Shown one piece after another: positions 60,216 through 64,000 of a stretch of DNA of 64,000 nt. The stretch comes from Panax quinquefolius (taxonomy: Eukaryota; Streptophyta; Magnoliopsida; Apiales; Araliaceae). Numbering within the stretch: the stretch's first letter is position 1; each line of letters starts with the position of its first letter. The position numbers were made by a program, and so were the translations under genes. The stretch spans positions 29,029,130 to 29,093,129 of the forward strand of contig CM035167.1 in NCBI GenBank assembly GCA_020205615.1, in the 5' to 3' direction. A model generated the notes under the pieces. It saw nothing but the letters and a program-made list of their open reading frames with translations, had not been told where the DNA came from and searched no databases.

Positions 60216-60765
60216 AATATTTGATTCCAGATATATATTGATTGATGTTACAGGGATAAAATATCGACGATGAACTTTTAAACTCATATATAGAAGATTG
60301 TAGATTTCATTCTCTACTTAACTCTTCTAATGAATTATTATTTCCGATGCGAATATTGATTTAAAACTGGTTGTCTATTGTATTCTATTAGATTTTTCCC
60401 TGTTGAGGACTAACGATAATTTGTTCTATGTTATCTTAGTCATAATGTTTTGTACTGGGCTAGTTGAGCTCACCCTTTTCCTTTTTGTTCCATTTTTCTT
60501 TTTCAGGAGGCGAGAATGTAGTGAGTACTAGTCGGGGTGTGGAATGATGATTCTAGAAGTTGTTTTAGTAGTCCTCACTATTTTGTAAAACAGTGTACCA
60601 ATAATTGTAATGATGACTTATTTGAGTGTGGATATTGTCTAGATGACAATATTTGTATTTAAACTCACAGTTTTTATGTTGTATTAATAAAGTTGTAGTT
60701 GCTTCTGTACCATGTATTTTGACAACTCAGAATGGGTGTTGTATACCTATTTTGGGGGCGTCACA

Positions 60766-61793
60766 GTAGGTCTCTTTGAAGGCATCATACAGTGTAAACT
60801 CCAGAAATCCAAAAATAGTTAAGATTCGACTAACGTCAAACAATTGCCAATATTGAGGGTCAAAATGGGATACTTATACTTTATTTTTCAATTACGAGAT
60901 TATTTTGCTCTTTTTTCCCGTTTTATTCTCTCTCTGTTTTCTTTATAAATCTCATGGTTGTGCAATGTCTAATTCTCTTAGGTTTCTCAATGCTACTTTA
61001 ACAAGCTTTCGACCAATGACTCCCAAACCATTTAAGGCCTTAGGGCGCTAGGTATAAAGACAATCCCCTCGGGATTACTTACTCAAGTAACAAAGGCCGT
61101 GAAATTAGACTAGCCATGGTGTTTATTCATATATATTTTTTATATCTTATATACCCCAAAGTTCCCCCAAACTTAGGTTCTTGCCTAAGTTTAGCCATCT
61201 TTGCCTATTATTATCATTATTTCATTCAAACTAGCATTCTCCTTTAGAGGTCCATTATGTGTCAATTTAGACTCAATCAATCAACAAAGCTGTTTTTACT
61301 GTGCTAACCTTATTATACCAGTTTCAAACAGAAAAAGATTCAATTCATAACAGTAAATCACGTCAAAGCTCTAATAGTCAGCACTATACTTGTCTACTCA
61401 AATCCAATCTCATCATTGGCCAAAATAGACTGTAACTATCTAACAGCTGGAAACATGTAAGATGAACATAGTAAACTAACTTCTATTTTTGCAATTTTTC
61501 AATTTTTTTCCATTCAATTTTTTCAAATAATAGAATAAGAAACTGAATATAAAAAACTATTTACAATACTACACTACTATGTAAAACTAGCGTGCAACTA
61601 CACTACATGAATGCAAACAAAATGAATAAGAAACTAAACATGATAACATTTGCAAAATAAATAAATAACATAACATAAACATAAAACTAAACATGAAATA
61701 AAGAACTAAACTAAACTCCCCCAAAATTAGCAATTATAATGCCCTCATTGTAAAAATATAACAGTAAGCACAAGAGGACTTCCTGGAAATCAG
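60766..61793 (-). mobile_element. 3' untranslated part of G, right piece
   Basis: Non-coding sequence continuing G after C's insertion, between the ORF relic at 61794 and the purine tract at 44849. It includes two more GGGGGAAC / GGGGGAGT-type runs on the minus strand (61163-61170, 61718-61725) and a small perfect hairpin ACTTAGG / CCTAAGT (61175-61194). No gene seen. Confidence 0.6.
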
Positions 61794-62471
61794 CTAAGGT
61801 TGAGGTGATGGTGGACGTGGCACAAAGACTCGGCGCTCTCCCGTGTCTGAATCAGATGGTGGGTATTGTGGCATAGGCTCTGGCGTCTGGTATGGAAACT
61901 GCGCGACCGTGGCTGGATCTAGAGTTTGTAATGCCGCATTTAGAGAGGCAAAGGACGTGTTCATAGCGTTGAACATATGGTCATGCCTCGCCGCCAGTCG
62001 CTTCATCTGTCGGTTGGCTTCTTTTTCTCTTTTATCAGCAACGCGCTGGAGACTGCAGAATTGATTATTGAACATGAATTTCCCCGATCTGCTACTCCTC
62101 GCAGTCTCATCATCGCTTGGGACCTCATCAGCTCGAAACTCCTCATCCTCTGAGATGTCCTCAGCATCTTCTTCCTCCTCAGAAGTTGCAGGGAATATCA
62201 AACTGAAACCTCTTGGATGAGACTCCCCTCCAGGCCAAACAATGTATTGTGCAATCATTTAGGAGTCTAATAGTTGGAGAGGCTGCTATGAAGGCTCATC
62301 TCCGGACCATCGAATGGCCACCTGCTTGCACAACCCACAGATGAGGGATGGGTGTGGCAGACCAGTGGAGAATGGCCCTCACATGCATCGCCGTTTAGAA
62401 AAACTGAAAATGGAGCCTATGTCAATGTCGAAGTCTTTTACCATTGCGTACAACATAAGCACTTTCTCCCT
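61794..62471 (-). pseudogene. Athila/Tat-type downstream ORF relic of G
   Basis: Open from the ATG at 62258 to 61794 (154 codons). The same frame extends upstream through three stops to 62471, reading EKVLMLYAMVKDFDIDIG, then HPSLICGLCKQV and QPLQLLDS. That order resembles the plant 'putative plant transposon protein' family carried after pol by Athila/Tat elements. The C-terminal half is acidic (SEEEEDAEDISEDEEF), then a helical stretch (ADKREKEANRQMKRLAARHD) and a Pro-rich tail. Its N-terminus is cut off by LTR H. The family call is from memory of such proteins and should be searched. Confidence 0.65.
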
Positions 62472-63989
62472 TGTTGATGAATGAGTTTTATACTCATAAT
62501 TGAGTGCGTTTGAGCTTAATCTTTTGGATGTTTTTAAGTTTTTATGTCTACTCATGCATGTTTTACGTTGTTTTGTAGGAATTGGGACAAAAGTTACTTG
62601 GATTGACGTTTGGGGTGGCTAGATACGCGTTTTCGGCTTGCCATTTACACATCAGTCACTTTAGAGCCAATTTGAGTATTCCTCGGGACCTTATTTCGAA
62701 ACACTTAAAGCATGAAAGTTGTAGATCTACTTCTCCTCTTTCTGGATCATCTTGAATCATCGAAATCGGAGTTCGAACGAAGAAGGTATGGCCATTTTCC
62801 TAAAGGACGTCGGAGTAGAAAATGTCAGAACATGTGGCAGCGCTGGGGCGCCCATTTTTGGCCTATGCCCAGCGCCGGGGTGCTGGGAAGCAGTGTTTGA
62901 GCGTCGTGCCCAGTCAGCACCTTTGGGAGAAGAGGTTGGTGCGGCTCGGACGCGTTTTTGGGCTTAATTTTGACACCTTTTGACTCCAAATAGGATTGGG
63001 TTTGTTCCTAAGCTAAAAATTGGACTTGTAACCTATAAATACATGATGTAAGGCATAAAATAGAGGGAGATTATATAGCTTAGCTTAGATAAAACACTCG
63101 ATTAGATTAGAATATAAACCCTAGTTCTTAATTAGCCATTGGAGATTGAAGCAAATTGAAGAACACTGAAGATCAAGATAAAGAGCAAAATGGGAGCATC
63201 AGATTTGCTGACAACAGATTCTATTCTCTTCTCTTATCATACTTTTATCTTTTAATGTCTATTCAGTTGTGGATTCTTGGTTTTAATTCATTAATTATGA
63301 ACTAACTCTTTTACTAAGATTTCAATTGAACCTTTTATTCCAATTATTTGTGTCAAAGTGAATTGTTTATCTTGTCTTGTGCTCATTGCTTAATTATTTG
63401 ATCAGTAATTACCTTGTTACTCTATAAGGAATTGGAAGAGGAATTCTAGGGTTAGAACTGGGCATGATAACATGTGACTTAGTTATTTGCATGGTGAATA
63501 ATTAGGTTTGTGAATTGAATGGAAATATCTGTTCGCCGCATGTAACACATAAGGAATTGGGATTGGAAAGAGTTTAATTCAATTATTTTGCATAGGAATA
63601 TAGCAAGATTAATCTGGATTAAATAGAAGGCAATTGATCACTTGAAAAAGGACTTTTGGCATTTGAGAATTCCTGTTAACAATTCAGTAGGCATAATAAT
63701 TGGGATAATTGGATAATTGATTTATAATTCATAATTGGGGATATTGAAGTCTTAATCTTTATTTATTTGAATTCATTCATTAAAATCTTAGTTTTAATTA
63801 GTTAATTTAGTTTTCTTAATTAGAAAAATCACGATTTGAGATTGTTTAAATAAAATTAGTTTGGTTAAGAATTAGTACTTGGTGATTTTTATTAAATAAT
63901 TCCTCGTGGGAACGATACTCTACTTTCACTTTATTATTTGTGGACCGTGTATACTTGCACGTATTCATTGATTGCGAAATCGATCAACA
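62472..63989 (+). mobile_element. Athila/Tat-like LTR H
   Basis: TGTTGAT at the start and ATCAACA at the end form a perfect 7-base terminal inverted repeat. 1,518 bases. It contains a CpG-rich patch (62838-62960), a TATA-like site at 63033-63042 and, near the end, CTCGTGGGAACGATAC. Inserted in G's ORF relic. The internal region lies beyond the window. Confidence 0.78.
63033..63042 (+). promoter_or_regulatory. TATA-like site, LTR H
   Basis: CTATAAATAC, about 560 bases into the LTR. Confidence 0.45.
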
Positions 63990-64000
63990 AGTTTTTTGGC
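63990..64000 (+). other. Start of element H primer-binding site (truncated by window)
   Basis: AGTTTTTTGGC follows the LTR end. Athila/Tat elements have a TTTGGCGCC-type primer site here; only TTTGGC is visible. Confidence 0.55.

Larger units (their letters stand above)
45138..60765 (+). mobile_element. Element C: Tekay-like chromovirus in G, interrupted by F
   Basis: LTRs 45138-47025 and 58873-60765 (about 1.89 kb) with TGTAAGACCC and GGGGGCGTCA(T/C)A ends. Primer site 47028, gag 47214, pol to 58861, purine tract 58860-58872. Flanks ATAGG and GTAGG form a 5-bp duplication with one change. Element F (47712-54717) sits in gag. Unlike A and B there is no extra ORF before gag. Confidence 0.92.
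58873..60765 (+). mobile_element. Element C 3' LTR
   Basis: 1,893 bases, collinear with the 5' LTR. AT run 59433-59461, TATA box 59507-59516, three hairpin units at about 60083-60215. Followed by GTAGG (60766-60770). Confidence 0.9.

Noticed and set aside
1..64000. tRNA, rRNA, riboswitch or bacterial operon signals
   Set aside because: None seen. The TGGTATCAGAGC strings are retrotransposon primer sites complementary to tRNA, not tRNA genes.

Overview
The window is plant nuclear DNA, almost certainly from an angiosperm with a repeat-rich genome. It is AT-rich and holds no recognisable host gene. Nearly every stretch can be assigned to LTR retrotransposons, most broken and nested in each other, plus one fold-back DNA element. 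The protein relics (chromodomain-type Ty3/gypsy gag-pol, Ty1/copia gag, an Athila/Tat-type downstream ORF), the tRNA-iMet-type primer sites and the 5-bp target duplications all fit a pericentromeric or otherwise heterochromatic plant region. The species cannot be named from the sequence.

Left nest, 1-27155. Element A (2071-25535, +) is a Tekay-like chromovirus. Its 5' LTR is truncated, carries a 438-bp tandem duplication, and lies head to head with an inverted LTR piece (1-2070). Its single gag-pol frame is cut at 10248 by element B (10249-22024, -), a member of the same broad family. B is flanked by a perfect 5-bp duplication (TGAAG), and A's chromodomain tail resumes at 22030. Both A and B carry an extra coiled-coil ORF upstream of gag. 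Where B should have its primer-binding site, it has instead a 70-bp copy of the A sequence that flanks B's other LTR. A sits in an old LTR (25536-27155) related to element C.

Middle, 27156-43411. A SIRE-like copia 3' end and LTR (27156 to about 33580) is split by a solo gypsy LTR (29366-33243). Then come about 390 bp of unassigned DNA, a roughly 71-bp minisatellite (33967-34402), and a 973-bp terminal-inverted-repeat element (34562-35534). A second copia relic follows: probable 5' LTR, primer site at 37401, a leader rich in repeats, and two tandem copies of a decayed gag-protease-integrase block (38672-43411).

Right nest, 43412-64000. An Athila/Tat-like element G (-) has its 3' LTR at 43412-44845. 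It is interrupted by Tekay-like element C (45138-60765, +). C's gag is in turn interrupted by F (47712-54717, -), a derivative of C's own family reduced to two 3.3-kb LTRs around 333 bp. G resumes with an env-position ORF relic (61794-62471). That relic is cut by another Athila/Tat-like LTR, H (62472-63989, +), whose primer-binding site begins in the last bases.

None of the elements looks autonomous. A has lost two of the three catalytic residues of integrase, B has lost its primer site, C carries several stops and frameshifts, and F has no genes. The points most worth following are the conserved extra ORF of the A/B family, the flank-copying repair scar in B, and the hairpin-unit minisatellite in the C/F LTRs.
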